DNA of 64,000 bases, taken from Natronococcus amylolyticus DSM 10524 (GTDB taxonomy: Archaea; Halobacteriota; Halobacteria; Halobacteriales; Natrialbaceae). The stretch is from NCBI RefSeq assembly GCF_000337675.1, contig NZ_AOIB01000025.1, positions 53,005-117,004 of the forward strand. Reading direction: 5' to 3'. The notes below the pieces were generated by a model. The model ran no database searches and was not told the origin of the DNA. It saw nothing but the letters and a program-made list of their open reading frames with translations. Shown one piece after another: positions 8,872-18,271 of this stretch. Position 1 is the first letter of the stretch; every line of letters begins with the position of its first letter. Made by a program: the position numbers and the translations under genes.

Positions 8872-9774
8872 ATGAGTGACCGAACGATAGCGAAACAGGA
8901 GCTGCCGTCTCCGCGGTACGAGTACGGCGGAGACGACTGGGTGTTCGTCGAACTCGACGAGGCGATGAGTTTCGACGCGAACTTCAAGGTGCAGGCGATC
9001 ACACAGGAGATCCGACGGAACAGTCTCGAGGGGGTCGTCGAGGTCGCGCCCTCGAACGCTTCCTACCTGATTCAGTTCGATCCGGCGGTCCTCCACCCGG
9101 ACGAGTTGATCGACGAACTGAAATCGCTCGAGGACGAGATCGACGTCGCTGAGTACCAGTGGGAGGCTCGCGTATTCGATATTCCGGTCTTCTACGACGA
9201 TCCGTGGACTCACGAGACGGTGATGGACTTTCGAGAGCGCCACCAGGATCCGGACTCGACGGACCTCGAGTACTCCGCCGAGATCAACGGCTTCGACTCC
9301 GTCGAGGCGTTCGTCGACCATCACTCCGGCGCGCCACACCTGGTGACGATGATCGGCTTCGTCCCCGGGCTCCCGTTCTGTTTTCAGATGGTCCCTCGCG
9401 ACGAACAGATCGAAGTTCCGAAGTACGAACAGCCGCGGACGGCGACGCCGAGCCGAGCGATCGGGTTCGGTGGCGCGTTCACCGCGATCTATCCCGTCCC
9501 CGGGGCCGGCGGCTATCAGCTCTACGGTCGAACGCCCGTCGAGGTGTTGGACGTCGATCAGGAGCTCTCGGGCTTCGAGGAGTCGATGGTGCTCCCGAAC
9601 CCGGGCGATATTCTCAGCTTCCGACAGATCGACCGTGAGGAGTACGACGCGATCCGCGAGGCGATCGAGAACGGAACGTACGAGTACAACTACGAGCGAG
9701 TCGAGTTTGAACCGCAGGCGTTCTTCGAGGATCCACGCGACTACAACCAGCGGCTGCTAGAGGTGCTCGAGTGA
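8872..9774 (+). CDS. pxpB: 5-oxoprolinase subunit PxpB (allophanate hydrolase subunit 1 family)
   Basis: About 300 residues of the PxpB/KipI family (related to subunit 1 of allophanate hydrolase and the N-terminal part of urea-amidolyase carboxyltransferase). Typical features are the early G-G-D-x-x-V/F start, the R-x-N-S-L-x-G-V-V-E segment near 50, GFVPGLPF near 160 and PRTATPSRAIGFGG near 190, followed by GYQLYGRTP. With PxpA and PxpC it forms the ATP-dependent 5-oxoprolinase that opens pyroglutamate to glutamate. I chose ATG 8872 rather than the GTG 27 bases upstream because it follows GGTGGG. The stop overlaps the pxpC start (TGATG). Confidence 0.88.
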   Translation: MSDRTIAKQELPSPRYEYGGDDWVFVELDEAMSFDANFKVQAITQEIRRNSLEGVVEVAPSNASYLIQFDPAVLHPDELIDELKSLEDEIDVAEYQWEARVFDIPVFYDDPWTHETVMDFRERHQDPDSTDLEYSAEINGFDSVEAFVDHHSGAPHLVTMIGFVPGLPFCFQMVPRDEQIEVPKYEQPRTATPSRAIGFGGAFTAIYPVPGAGGYQLYGRTPVEVLDVDQELSGFEESMVLPNPGDILSFRQIDREEYDAIREAIENGTYEYNYERVEFEPQAFFEDPRDYNQRLLEVLE

Positions 9775-10739
9775 TGCGTATTCTCGACGGTGGACTCGTG
9801 ACGACCGTCCAGGACACCGGCCGGTACGGCCACTATCATATCGGCATGCCACCCTCGGGTGCGATGGATCAGTTCGCCCACACGGTTGCCAACTGGCTTG
9901 TCGGAAACGACGATTCCGAGGCGACGCTCGAGATGACGTACGTGGGCGCGGACGTCGAGTTCGAAGACGACGCCGTCTTCGCCGTCACCGGTGCGGACAT
10001 GGACCCCTCGCTCGAGGACGAACCGGTCCCGACTTGGACGGCCGTCCGGGCCGAGGCCGGCGACACGCTCAGTTTCGAGTTCGCGAAGGAAGGTACGCGC
10101 TCGTATATCGCAGTCGCCGGCGGGATCGATGTCGAACCGGTGATGGAGAGTCGGTCGACGTACACCTTGATCGGAATCGGCGGCCACGAGGGGCGATCGC
10201 TCGAAAACGGCGACGAACTGCCCATCGGCGAGCCGGCGGCGGATGCCGACGCGACGGTCGGCACCTCGATCGACGAGGAGAACCGACCGGACTACTCGAC
10301 GACTGAGATCAACGTCGTGATGGGACTCTGTGATTACCGGCTCACCGACGAGGGACGACGGCGGTTTCTCGACGCCGACTGGACGATTTCCGACGAGGCT
10401 GATCGGGTTGGTTACCGGTTCGAGGGGCCTGATATCACCGATATGTTCGAAGAGCGCGAGCAGCCGTTCGGTGCCGGACCGGACGTCACCAACGTCGTTG
10501 ACCTCGGCTATCCGGTTGGTTCCATCCAGATGGCCGGACAGCCGATTATTCTGATGCGAGACGCCGTGACGGGCGGCGGATACGTGACCATCGGGACCGT
10601 CGTGAGCCCCGAGCGCGACGCGCTCGCTCAGTGCCGAACCCACGATACCGTCGATTTCAACGCCGTCGGCGCCGAGGAAGCTCTCGAGATCGGTCGCGAG
10701 CGAGACGATCTTCTCGAGGAAATTCGGAGGTCGTTATAG
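9774..10739 (+). CDS. pxpC: 5-oxoprolinase subunit PxpC (biotin-dependent carboxyltransferase family)
   Basis: 321 residues of the PxpC/KipA family. Conserved pieces are [22 protein letters not shown] at the N-terminus, FAVTGADM near 65, [10 protein letters not shown] near 115, the P-F-G-A-G-P-D segment and the terminal [15 protein letters not shown]...TIG. It is homologous to the carboxyltransferase half of urea amidolyase and is the obligatory partner of PxpB. Start ATG overlaps the previous stop by one base; its own TAG stop shares one base with the GTG start of the biotin carboxylase, so the three plus-strand genes are probably one transcript with coupled translation. Confidence 0.88.
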   Translation: MRILDGGLVTTVQDTGRYGHYHIGMPPSGAMDQFAHTVANWLVGNDDSEATLEMTYVGADVEFEDDAVFAVTGADMDPSLEDEPVPTWTAVRAEAGDTLSFEFAKEGTRSYIAVAGGIDVEPVMESRSTYTLIGIGGHEGRSLENGDELPIGEPAADADATVGTSIDEENRPDYSTTEINVVMGLCDYRLTDEGRRRFLDADWTISDEADRVGYRFEGPDITDMFEEREQPFGAGPDVTNVVDLGYPVGSIQMAGQPIILMRDAVTGGGYVTIGTVVSPERDALAQCRTHDTVDFNAVGAEEALEIGRERDDLLEEIRRSL

Positions 10740-12109
10740 TGGGAGCTCCCCGAAAGACGATCGACAAAGTACTCGTTGCGAACCGAGGCGAGATCGCGGT
10801 TCGCGTGATGCAAGCGGCGACCGAACTCGGAATCGAGACGGTCGCCGTCTATAGTGACGCCGACGAGACGGCAAAACACGTCTGCCGCGCCGACGAGGCC
10901 GCTCACGTGGGCTCGTCCGTTGCCAACAAGAGCTACCTCGATCAGGACTCGCTCATGGAAGCGGCGGCCGAGACCGGCGCCGACGCGATCCACCCGGGCT
11001 ACGGTTTTCTTGCGGAGAGCGAGTCGTTCGCTCGCCGCGTCGAGGACTCCGAGTTCATCTGGGTCGGACCGCCGGCGGACGCGATGACCGACTTCGGCGA
11101 GAAGACCAAGGCTCGAGCCATCATGGACGAGGCCGGCGTCCCGATCGTTCCCGGAACCGACGAACCGGTCGACGACCCGGAGCGGATCGAAGCGTTCGCC
11201 GACGACTACGGCTACCCGGTCGCGATCAAGGCCGACGGCGGTGGCGGCGGACGCGGGCTAAAGGTCGTTCGCGGACCCGAGGACGTCGACGAACAGTTCC
11301 GGAAGGCCAAACGCGAGGGGGAGGCGTACTTCGACAACGACGCCGTCTACGTCGAACGCTTCCTCGAGAACCCGCGTCACATCGAGGTGCAGGTGATCGG
11401 TGACACTCACGGGAACGTGCGACACCTCTACGAGCGCGACTGTTCGGTCCAGCGCCGCCAGCAGAAGCTCATCGAGGAGACGCCCTCTCCCACCATCGAC
11501 GAGGAAACTCGAGCGGAACTCTGCGAGGCCGCCCGAGCGGGCGTCGCCGAGGCCGGGTACAGCAGTGCCGGTACCGTGGAGTTCCTCTACGAGGACGGCG
11601 AGTTCTACTTCCTCGAGGTGAACGCTCGGATCCAGGTCGAACACACGATCACCGAGGCCGTAACGGGGATCGACGTCGTGAAAGAGCAGTTCCGAGTCGC
11701 CGCCGGTGAGACGCTGTCGTTCGAGCAGTCGGAGGTCGAACCACGGGGCGTCGCGATGGAGTTCCGAATCAACGCGGAAGATCCTTTCGACGAGTTCAAC
11801 CCGACGCCCGGTACCCTCGAGACGTATCGTCCGCCAACGGGAATGGGAATCCGCGTCGACGACGGCGTCAACGAAGGCGACAGGATAACCCCCTTCTACG
11901 ACTCGCTCGTCGGCAAATTCGTCGTCACTGCCCGGGACCGGACGGAGGTCCTCGAACGCAGCAAGCGCGCGCTCGAGGAGGCCGAGATCGAAGGGATCTC
12001 GACGACGATTCCGTTCCACCTCGCGGTGCTCGAGGACGAGGTGTTCGTCGGGAGCGACCACACGACGAAGTACCTCGATCGGCAGTTCGACGGGCTGGAC
12101 GACTCCTGA
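10739..12109 (+). CDS. accC: Biotin carboxylase (acetyl-CoA carboxylase AccC type) of the pxp cluster
   Basis: 456 residues. Biotin carboxylase N-terminal domain ([13 protein letters not shown]), ATP-grasp domain with glycine-rich [25 protein letters not shown], and the catalytic loop [14 protein letters not shown], then the C-terminal domain. It loads CO2 onto the biotin of a carrier using ATP. I chose GTG at 10739: GGAGG lies eight bases upstream and the G is shared with the pxpC stop; the longer open frame upstream is Arg-rich antisense-like sequence inside pxpC. No acetyl-CoA carboxyltransferase gene is near, so the partner is probably PxpB/PxpC. Confidence 0.9.
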   Translation: MGAPRKTIDKVLVANRGEIAVRVMQAATELGIETVAVYSDADETAKHVCRADEAAHVGSSVANKSYLDQDSLMEAAAETGADAIHPGYGFLAESESFARRVEDSEFIWVGPPADAMTDFGEKTKARAIMDEAGVPIVPGTDEPVDDPERIEAFADDYGYPVAIKADGGGGGRGLKVVRGPEDVDEQFRKAKREGEAYFDNDAVYVERFLENPRHIEVQVIGDTHGNVRHLYERDCSVQRRQQKLIEETPSPTIDEETRAELCEAARAGVAEAGYSSAGTVEFLYEDGEFYFLEVNARIQVEHTITEAVTGIDVVKEQFRVAAGETLSFEQSEVEPRGVAMEFRINAEDPFDEFNPTPGTLETYRPPTGMGIRVDDGVNEGDRITPFYDSLVGKFVVTARDRTEVLERSKRALEEAEIEGISTTIPFHLAVLEDEVFVGSDHTTKYLDRQFDGLDDS

Positions 12110-12133
12110 TCGAACGGGGGGTGAACGATCTGT

Positions 12134-12895
12134 TCACACCAGCTCGTCGAGGCGAGCCAACTCGATCCCCTCCGCCTCGAGTCGATCGTGGATCGTCTCG
12201 AGCAACTCGACCGAATTCGGACCGTCACCGTGGATACAGATCGACGACGCGGGAACGTCGATCGTCGTTCCGTCGACGGCTTCGACCTCTCCACGTGTCG
12301 CGATGGAAACGACCCGATCCGCGACCAGGTCCGGATCTTTCGGCTTGACTTCCTTCTCGACGATGAGCGTTCGATCGGGGTTGTAGTCGAGGTCGACGTA
12401 GCCCTCGAAAACGGCGTCCAGCTCGTCGAACTCCTGGGCGACTTCGTAGATGTTCATGTCGGTTGCCAGGTAGACGAGGCCGGGGTCGACCTCCAGAATA
12501 CCCTCCATGACGGCACGACAGTGGACGTCGCTCTCGGAGAGCATCGAGTACATCGCGCCGTGCGGTTTGACGTGCTGGACCGACACGTCGTGGCGGCTCG
12601 CAAACGCCATCAGTGCGCCCAGCTGGTAGACGACGTAGTCACGAACCTCGTCGGGAGTCGCGTCGATCGTCCGGCGTCCGAACCCCATCCTGTCCGGGAG
12701 ACCGGGGTGGATACCGATCCCCACGTCGTGTTCTGCGGCCAGTTTGACGGTTTCGCGAAGGACGTGCGGATCGCCCGCGTGGTATCCGCCGGCGATGTTC
12801 GCGGAGGTGATGTACGGCATTACCTCCTCATCGCGACCAATCGTCCAGTTCCCGAAGCTCTCCCCCATGTCGCAGTTGATGTCGATTGCAGTCAT
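12134..12895 (-). CDS. pxpA: 5-oxoprolinase subunit PxpA (LamB/YcsF family)
   Basis: 253 residues, full length for the family. The N-terminus IDINCDMGESFGNW, the SANIAGGYHAGDP segment near 30-45, IHPGLPDRMGFGRR, QHVKPHGAMYS and the C-terminal ICIHGDGPNSVELL are hallmark PxpA sequences; the His and Asp residues in these lie in a TIM-barrel-like metal/active site. It supplies the catalytic subunit for pyroglutamate hydrolysis. It is transcribed towards pxpBC-accC (convergent, stops 24 bases apart), an unusual arrangement because in bacteria the three pxp genes are normally in one operon. Confidence 0.9.
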   Translation of the reverse strand: MTAIDINCDMGESFGNWTIGRDEEVMPYITSANIAGGYHAGDPHVLRETVKLAAEHDVGIGIHPGLPDRMGFGRRTIDATPDEVRDYVVYQLGALMAFASRHDVSVQHVKPHGAMYSMLSESDVHCRAVMEGILEVDPGLVYLATDMNIYEVAQEFDELDAVFEGYVDLDYNPDRTLIVEKEVKPKDPDLVADRVVSIATRGEVEAVDGTTIDVPASSICIHGDGPNSVELLETIHDRLEAEGIELARLDELV

Positions 12896-12924
12896 CGTTG
12901 ACGTTGGTGTGTCGTACGTTCGGT

Positions 12925-12942
12925 ACCCTCACACTTGAGGGT
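12925..12942. promoter_or_regulatory. Inverted repeat upstream of pxpA
   Basis: ACCCTC acactt GAGGGT, a perfect 6-base inverted repeat about 30-47 bases upstream of the pxpA start codon, in the position of a promoter-overlapping operator. Function not established. Confidence 0.35.
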
Positions 12943-13013
12943 CGCGAGAGCGACTACCGAACGGACTCCGATCGGCGCTGCCACGACCGTCGAAGCGCGC
13001 CGGCCCTACGGTG

Positions 13014-13916
13014 TTATCGCTCCGAGGCGTCGTTCGAGTGCGCTCGCACCCACAGCTCGCCGATTCGCGAGAGACGCGTCCGATACGATTTCCCGTGTTC
13101 CTCGCGCTCGATGTACCCCTTCCCGCCGGGACCGAGCCGATCGACGTTGTAGATCACCTTCGAGCGGAAGCTGTCGGTGTACTCCTCGTTGAGTTCGCGG
13201 GCGAGCGCCTCCGCCAGCTCGGAGACCGAGGCGAACTCGCCGTCCTCGCCGAGCTTGTACAGGATGAGCTCCTCGAACGGCTTGACGTTCGAGAAGGAGG
13301 CGACCGGCAGCTCGACGACGTGGTGGCCGTCGATCTCCTTGGCGCCGATCGTCGTCCCGCGTTCGTCGAACTCCGCGAGCAGCGAGCGGGCGCTCTCGAG
13401 TCGCCTCTCGATCCGTTCGTCCTCGAGGTCGCCCTCGCGCTCGAGGTCCCGGAGCAGGTCGATCCCCTCGCGCAGCTCCTCGGCGAGCTCGGTCTCCAGG
13501 TACTTCTCCGGGGCGGTGTAGTAGGTGTGGATCGACTCGCGATCCTCCTGGCGTTCGACCATCAGCGAGTTCGCCGCGGTCGCGAACGCGAAGCTGACGG
13601 TGCGGGGCATCGCGGCGACGTTGACCCAGACCTCGTGGCCTCGGTCGAGTTCGGCGCTGATGAGGTTGTACGCCTGCTCGAACGCCTCGTCGTAGTCGTA
13701 GACGTCCTCGAGGACGAACCGTTCGGTCTCGGCGCCCAGCAGGTTCCGGAAGTCGGTCTCGAGCTTCCCGGAGAGGTGTCTGGAGTACTCGACGTTTGCC
13801 TCGCTGCCGACGGCGCCCTCGAGCAAGACGACGCGGTCGACGTCGATCTGATCGCGAACCAGCGGCGCGATCAGCCGGTCGTAGTCGAAGCCGACCGGGA
13901 CGATGTGCGTTTGCAT
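13014..13916 (-). CDS. HFX_2341-family (DUF6293) transcriptional regulator, CARF-like plus winged helix
   Basis: 300 residues from ATG 13916. The N-terminal half (about 1-135) looks like a Rossmann-type CARF-like domain: it starts HIVPVGFDYDRLI, has alternating strands and helices, and a conserved VNVAAMPRTVSFAFATAA segment where Csa3-like proteins have their ligand-binding turn. The C-terminal third (about 205-300) is a winged-helix DNA-binding domain (ELILYKLGEDGEFASVSEL). This is the layout of the HFX_2341 family and resembles Csa3. No CRISPR or cas gene is in the window. The open frame continues 520 codons upstream but that part is antisense to the Bat-type regulator. Confidence 0.82.
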   Translation of the reverse strand: MQTHIVPVGFDYDRLIAPLVRDQIDVDRVVLLEGAVGSEANVEYSRHLSGKLETDFRNLLGAETERFVLEDVYDYDEAFEQAYNLISAELDRGHEVWVNVAAMPRTVSFAFATAANSLMVERQEDRESIHTYYTAPEKYLETELAEELREGIDLLRDLEREGDLEDERIERRLESARSLLAEFDERGTTIGAKEIDGHHVVELPVASFSNVKPFEELILYKLGEDGEFASVSELAEALARELNEEYTDSFRSKVIYNVDRLGPGGKGYIEREEHGKSYRTRLSRIGELWVRAHSNDASER

Positions 13917-13969
13917 GGCCGATACTTCGTCGGCGTCGTAATGAAACCAGTGAGAACTGTCGCGATCGA

Positions 13970-15607
13970 TCAGCTCGAGTCGTCCGTCGACGGGCGGGCG
14001 GATTCGACGTCGGTTCGCGTCGTGTCGGGTTCGTCGACGACCGCCGCGACGATCTTCTGCTGGGCCGAGCGGAGGTGTTCGTGGAAGGTCGCGGGCGTGA
14101 TACCGAGCGTCTCGGAGATGTCCTCGCCGGAGCTGTGTCGGGGCCACTCGAAGAAGCCGGCGTAGTAGGCCGTCTCGAGCACGGTGCGCTGGCGGTCGGT
14201 CAGGACGCCGTAGAGGTGGTCCTGGATCTGGGCGATCGACTCGTTCGTGGGCGTGACCTGCCGCCGGGCGACGTTCGTCGCGTCCGGGTACACGTCCTGG
14301 ATCGCCTCGGTCGCGGCCCGGACGTCCGCGCTCTCGGGCAGGTGGATCGTCATGCGGTAGTCGCCGCCGTCGATGGCCGCCGATTCGACGTAGCCGCCGT
14401 GGGAGGCGATGACCGAGAACAGCGGCGGCGACGTGATCGTGAGCTCGAAGGTAATTTCGCCGGCCGACTCGTCGAGGATCGCCACGTCGTCCCAGTGGGG
14501 AACTCGCTCGACCAGCGCCTCGACCTCCGGGAACGCCTCGACGCTCGTCACGCCGTACTCGAGAAACTGCTCGTCGTCGACCCGAACGACCCGTTCGAAC
14601 GAGACGTGTCGGTCGGTCATCTTCGGGCCGTCGAACATGTCGACCGCGTTCTTGATCTCGTACTCGAGTTCGATCAGCTGATCGCCCATCAGGGCGCGCT
14701 TGCGCTCGATGGCGGCGATCGCGTGGCCGAGGATCTCGCCGAGCTGGCCGATCCCCTCGCCGACCTCCTCGGTGAAGGCGTGTCGGTGTGCGCTCGTCAC
14801 GCCGAGGACGCCGTAGAGGCCGCCGCCGTGGACGATCGGAATCGCGGCGGCTGATCGGTAGCCGAGCTCGCGGGCGTCCTCGCGCCAGGGCTCGAAATCC
14901 GGGTCGGTGAGGACGTCGTTCGACACCTGTAGCCGCTGCGTTCGGATCGCCCGCCCGGCCGGTCCCCGACCCGACGGCTCGTCGGGATCGGTCGAGAGGG
15001 GAATGCGTTCGACGTAGCCCTCGATGCCGGCCTCGATCCGCTGGGTTATCTCCCCCGTCGCCGAGTCGACGCCGGCCACGAACGCGAACTCGTACCCCGG
15101 TGTGTCCGCCAGCGTCTCGCAGGTCGTCCGCTCGAGCTCCGCCCGGCTCGCGTCGGTGACGATCACGTCGTTGATCGCCCGCATGACCTCGTAGACGCCG
15201 TTCATCGCCTCCATTCGTTCGCGCTGGCGCTCGAAGCGCCGCTCGCGTTCCCTCCGTCTGCTCACGTCCCGGAGACAGCCCGTCAGACCCGAACCGGTGG
15301 GCTCGAGACGCACCTCGAGCCAGGTCTCGGCGGGCTCGTGGTAGGTGTCGGCCGTGACCGACTCCCCGTTCTCGAGCGCCCGTTCGTGTGCGTCGTCGAA
15401 CCGCGAACGAAGCCGTTCCGCGATCGGCGTCCCCGTTCGGTCGGTGTCGAGAAACTCGCCGACCCGATCGTTGGCGAAGACGCACTCGAGGTCGGCGTCG
15501 AGTACGTACACGCCGACCGGGAGCCGATCGAGAAGCACCCTGGCGGTTTCGACGTCGCCGCTTCCGGGCAACGCCGCGGTTTCGCTGGGATAGGGGTCCT
15601 CCTCCAT
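13970..15607 (-). CDS. PAS-GAF-Bat sensor regulator (bacterio-opsin activator family)
   Basis: 545 residues. Domains in order: PAS (about 18-118, PVGVYVLDADLECVFANDR), GAF (about 150-300, with FAFVAGVDSATGEI and AIPIVHGGGLYGVLGV), the Bat/HTH-linked domain (about 310-460) and an HTH_10 helix-turn-helix (about 470-525, LTDRQRTVLETAYYAGFFEWPR...ISETLGI). Haloarchaeal Bat relatives are cytoplasmic sensors of light, oxygen or redox that act as transcription factors. The start ATG at 15607 gives MEEDPYPSE. It sits 53 bases upstream of the HFX_2341-type regulator on the same strand. The target is unknown; no bacterio-opsin gene is present. Confidence 0.9.
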   Translation of the reverse strand: MEEDPYPSETAALPGSGDVETARVLLDRLPVGVYVLDADLECVFANDRVGEFLDTDRTGTPIAERLRSRFDDAHERALENGESVTADTYHEPAETWLEVRLEPTGSGLTGCLRDVSRRRERERRFERQRERMEAMNGVYEVMRAINDVIVTDASRAELERTTCETLADTPGYEFAFVAGVDSATGEITQRIEAGIEGYVERIPLSTDPDEPSGRGPAGRAIRTQRLQVSNDVLTDPDFEPWREDARELGYRSAAAIPIVHGGGLYGVLGVTSAHRHAFTEEVGEGIGQLGEILGHAIAAIERKRALMGDQLIELEYEIKNAVDMFDGPKMTDRHVSFERVVRVDDEQFLEYGVTSVEAFPEVEALVERVPHWDDVAILDESAGEITFELTITSPPLFSVIASHGGYVESAAIDGGDYRMTIHLPESADVRAATEAIQDVYPDATNVARRQVTPTNESIAQIQDHLYGVLTDRQRTVLETAYYAGFFEWPRHSSGEDISETLGITPATFHEHLRSAQQKIVAAVVDEPDTTRTDVESARPSTDDSS

Positions 15608-15701
15608 AACTACAGAGCGTCGCTCAGCGGTATAAGGATACTACATTATAAATGAGGGATGGTTGGCGAATACTACTCCGCTCGATCGGTGTGCTTTCCC
15701 A

Positions 15702-16304
15702 CTACTCGGAACTCTTATCGGGGTCGACCGAACGGATCAGCGACGCGATCGTCTCGCGGTCGCGCTCGGGATCGACCTCGAGTGCGTCGAGGCTGTCGGG
15801 TGCCTCGAGCGGGAGCGTCCCCCCGGCCATCCCGTAGGCGTCGTCGGTCGGCCAGATGGCGACGTTCGCCTCCGCCGCGAGCGACTCCCGGTCGGTCTCG
15901 AGGGCGGGCGATAGCGGATAGCTGGCGTCGAGGACGTACCACCGCCCTTCCGTCCCGTCGGGTCGTTCGAACGAGAGCGTCTCGCGGGTGTCCTCGACGG
16001 TCAGGCCGTCGTCCTCGACGAGGTCGACGAACTGCGACCTTGCCTTCGGGGCGGCCTTCGAGAGCACCGACGTGGGCGAGACGCCGACGGACGACAGCGA
16101 CGGCGAGAACCGCATATCGACGGTAAACAGCGAGCGAACGGGGATGTCGCTCGAGCCGAGTGCCGCGAGTGCCGAAGCCGTTTCGGCGGGCTCGTACACC
16201 GTCGTCTCGGCGGTGATCGACACGAGCAGGACCTTCGACTCCCCGGTACGGGTGCCGGCACGGTGCCACGTTCCGGCGACTGACTCCGGCAGCGCAGACG
16301 TCAT
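15702..16304 (-). CDS. Conserved haloarchaeal hypothetical protein
   Basis: 200 residues from ATG 16304. Acidic and soluble. The central part SKVLLVSITAETTVYEPAETA and LFTVDMRFSPSLSSVGVSP suggests an alpha/beta fold, with WYVLDASYPLS near 130 and an Asp/Glu-rich C-terminus. I recognise no domain. The open frame extends far upstream but overlaps the symporter in another frame; the start at 16304 leaves a 59-base gap to that gene on the same strand, so the two may be cotranscribed. Confidence 0.65.
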   Translation of the reverse strand: MTSALPESVAGTWHRAGTRTGESKVLLVSITAETTVYEPAETASALAALGSSDIPVRSLFTVDMRFSPSLSSVGVSPTSVLSKAAPKARSQFVDLVEDDGLTVEDTRETLSFERPDGTEGRWYVLDASYPLSPALETDRESLAAEANVAIWPTDDAYGMAGGTLPLEAPDSLDALEVDPERDRETIASLIRSVDPDKSSE

Positions 16305-16363
16305 CGACGACCAGTACGCGGTCGGCCCCTTTCGGTGTGTTGCTCTCGTGTGCCGCCGGTGGG

Positions 16364-17833
16364 TCAGTCCGCCTCGAGCCCGTCGAAGTAGATCGCCCGG
16401 CGCTCGTCGGGCGCCGGCGTCGTCAGCAGCGAGACGGCGACGGTGACGACGAGCCCGAGCCCCATCCCGACGAGGCCGGCGGTCCAGCCCGCGTACGTGC
16501 TCGGGACGATCGAGGTGAAGAGACTCGAGAGGTAGAACACCTGGCTGGCGAGGATTCCCGCCGTAATCCCGGCCCGAGTCGTCTTCCGCCAGTAGAGGGC
16601 GACCATCACGGGGAGGGCGAGCTGGGCGAAGCCGCTGAACGCCGCGTCGCCGAGTTCGAACAGCGTCGCGGGGTTCCAGAGGCTCGCGAGGAAGGAGGCA
16701 GTGGCGAAGCCGACGACGCCGATCCGGGCCAGCAGATCCTCGCGGCGCGCCGAGAGGTCCGTGTCGACGAACGGACGGTACAGATCCCGCGTGAAGTACG
16801 ACGAGCCCGACAGCAGCATCGAGTCCGAGGAGGACATCATCGCGGCCATCGCGCCGGCGATGACCAGTGCGGCGAACCAGACGGGCGTGTACTCGGCGAG
16901 GATCACGGGGAGGACGTTCTCGCCCTCCGGAATCGCGACGTCGAGCCCGCGGGCCCAGGCGCCGAGCAGGAACGAGGGGACGAACAACAACACGCACAGC
17001 AGCGGCCAGAGCGCGAACGAGCGCTTGAGCACTTTCTTCGAGCCCGCGGCGAAGAAGCGCTGGTTCACCTGCGGGAACATCGCGACGCCGAAGCCGATCG
17101 TGATCGCCGTCGAGAGCATCCACTGCACCGTGTAGAAGTCGCTGCCCAGCGCGAGATGGTGGGCCGCTTCAGCCTCGAGCGCGCTCGAGGCCGCGCTCGG
17201 GCCGCCGACGACGGCGAGCACCCAGACGAGCGCGATCCAGGTGGTGACGAGCATGAACGCGCCCTGGAGGGTGTCCGTCCAGGCGATCCCCCGGAAGCCG
17301 GCGACGACGACGTAGAGGATCATGAAGGCGGTGATCAGTCCGGCGCCGACGGCGTACGGGACCGTCCCCTCGGTCAGTGCCTGTAAGGCGGTGCCGGCGC
17401 CGACCTGCTGGAGCATCACGTACGGAAACAGCCAGAGCAGGCTGACGCCCGCGACGAGTCCCCTGAGTCGGCGGGAGGCGAACCGATCGCCGAGCATCTC
17501 GCCGAGGGTGACGTACTCGTACTGTCGGCCGAGCAGCCACTGTTTGTAGCCGATCACGTACCAGAGGATCGCGAAGATGATTCCGTCCATCAGCCCCATG
17601 ACCAGCACCCACTCGGGGCCCTGCTCGTAGGCGACGTTCGGTCCCGCGAAGAACGTAAACGCCGACAGCAGCGTCGCGAACGTCGTAAACAGCAGGACGA
17701 TCGTTCCGACGGTGCGGCTCGCGAGGTAGAAATCCTCGGCCGTCCGATCGGTCAGACGGTAGGCGACCAGCCCGATCGCGAGCGCCAGCAGGAGGTAGCC
17801 GACGATGATCCCGAGCTGGATCGCGACCGTCAC
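16364..17833 (-). CDS. Sodium:solute symporter family protein
   Basis: 489-residue integral membrane protein of the SSS family with about 13 helices. The N-terminus (VGYLLLALAIGLVAYRLTDRTAEDFYLASR) and the YEYVTLGEMLGDRF segment near 105 are characteristic, as is the helix with MAAMMSSSDSMLLSGSSYFTRDLY near 310, which includes sodium-ligand serines. It imports an unidentified solute with Na+. The start is GTG at 17833, overlapping the stop of the DUF3311 gene by four bases (GTGA), so the two are translationally coupled; this DUF3311-SSS pairing is common in archaea and bacteria. Confidence 0.92.
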   Translation of the reverse strand: MTVAIQLGIIVGYLLLALAIGLVAYRLTDRTAEDFYLASRTVGTIVLLFTTFATLLSAFTFFAGPNVAYEQGPEWVLVMGLMDGIIFAILWYVIGYKQWLLGRQYEYVTLGEMLGDRFASRRLRGLVAGVSLLWLFPYVMLQQVGAGTALQALTEGTVPYAVGAGLITAFMILYVVVAGFRGIAWTDTLQGAFMLVTTWIALVWVLAVVGGPSAASSALEAEAAHHLALGSDFYTVQWMLSTAITIGFGVAMFPQVNQRFFAAGSKKVLKRSFALWPLLCVLLFVPSFLLGAWARGLDVAIPEGENVLPVILAEYTPVWFAALVIAGAMAAMMSSSDSMLLSGSSYFTRDLYRPFVDTDLSARREDLLARIGVVGFATASFLASLWNPATLFELGDAAFSGFAQLALPVMVALYWRKTTRAGITAGILASQVFYLSSLFTSIVPSTYAGWTAGLVGMGLGLVVTVAVSLLTTPAPDERRAIYFDGLEAD

Positions 17834-18099
17834 CGCCGCTCACCCCCGGCGTCGACCCTCGAGCCCGAACCTGGAGAACCGCCGCTCGAGTCGCTATCGG
17901 ATTCGATCCCGAGCCCCCAGAATCGGCGGGCGAACAGCCAGAAGACGAGCGAGGCCAGCCCCATCCACCCGACGTGCCACCAGAGCCAGAGCGGAACCCC
18001 CGCGACGAGCGTCGCGTCGCCCCAGAGAAACCACGGGATCGTGAGCGCGCTCAGTCCGATCGCAACGGCGATCCATCCCCACAGCGCCGGGCGTGACAT
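17830..18099 (-). CDS. DUF3311 small membrane protein, partner of SSS symporter
   Basis: 89 residues with two membrane helices (about 7-26 and 37-62, PLWLWWHVGWMGLASLVFWLFA) and a polar Ser/Gly/Glu tail. DUF3311 proteins are normally encoded directly before SSS symporters and are thought to be accessory subunits. Here the stop overlaps the symporter start in GTGA. The function beyond that association is not known. Confidence 0.85.
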   Translation of the reverse strand: MSRPALWGWIAVAIGLSALTIPWFLWGDATLVAGVPLWLWWHVGWMGLASLVFWLFARRFWGLGIESDSDSSGGSPGSGSRVDAGGERR

Positions 18100-18238
18100 A
18101 CGTCGCCGTTCGTCTCTACGTGTGTAACTGTTTCTGTTCGATACCGACTATTGAATAACTTTTTCCATCGGTCGATCAGTTCCCGTCACGTCCGTCGACT
18201 GTCGTTGGGTGAAACCGGCGTTTCAACGAGGAAAAGGG

Positions 18239-18245
18239 GTATATG
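18239..18245 (+). promoter_or_regulatory. TATA box of the membrane HTH gene
   Basis: GTATATG about 30 bases before the ATG at 18272, the expected archaeal spacing. It supports the choice of that ATG over the open frame upstream. Confidence 0.5.
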
Positions 18246-18271
18246 TGTCGGGAATCGAATGGGTACAACAC

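Noticed and set aside
10631-10738. 36-codon N-terminal extension of the biotin carboxylase frame
   Set aside because: Arg-rich and overlapping the pxpC end; the GTG at 10739 has a good GGAGG and the normal family N-terminus.
13917-15485. 523-codon N-terminal extension of the HFX_2341-type regulator frame
   Set aside because: The extension is Arg/Gly-rich and overlaps the Bat-type regulator in another frame; the ATG at 13916 begins the known domain.
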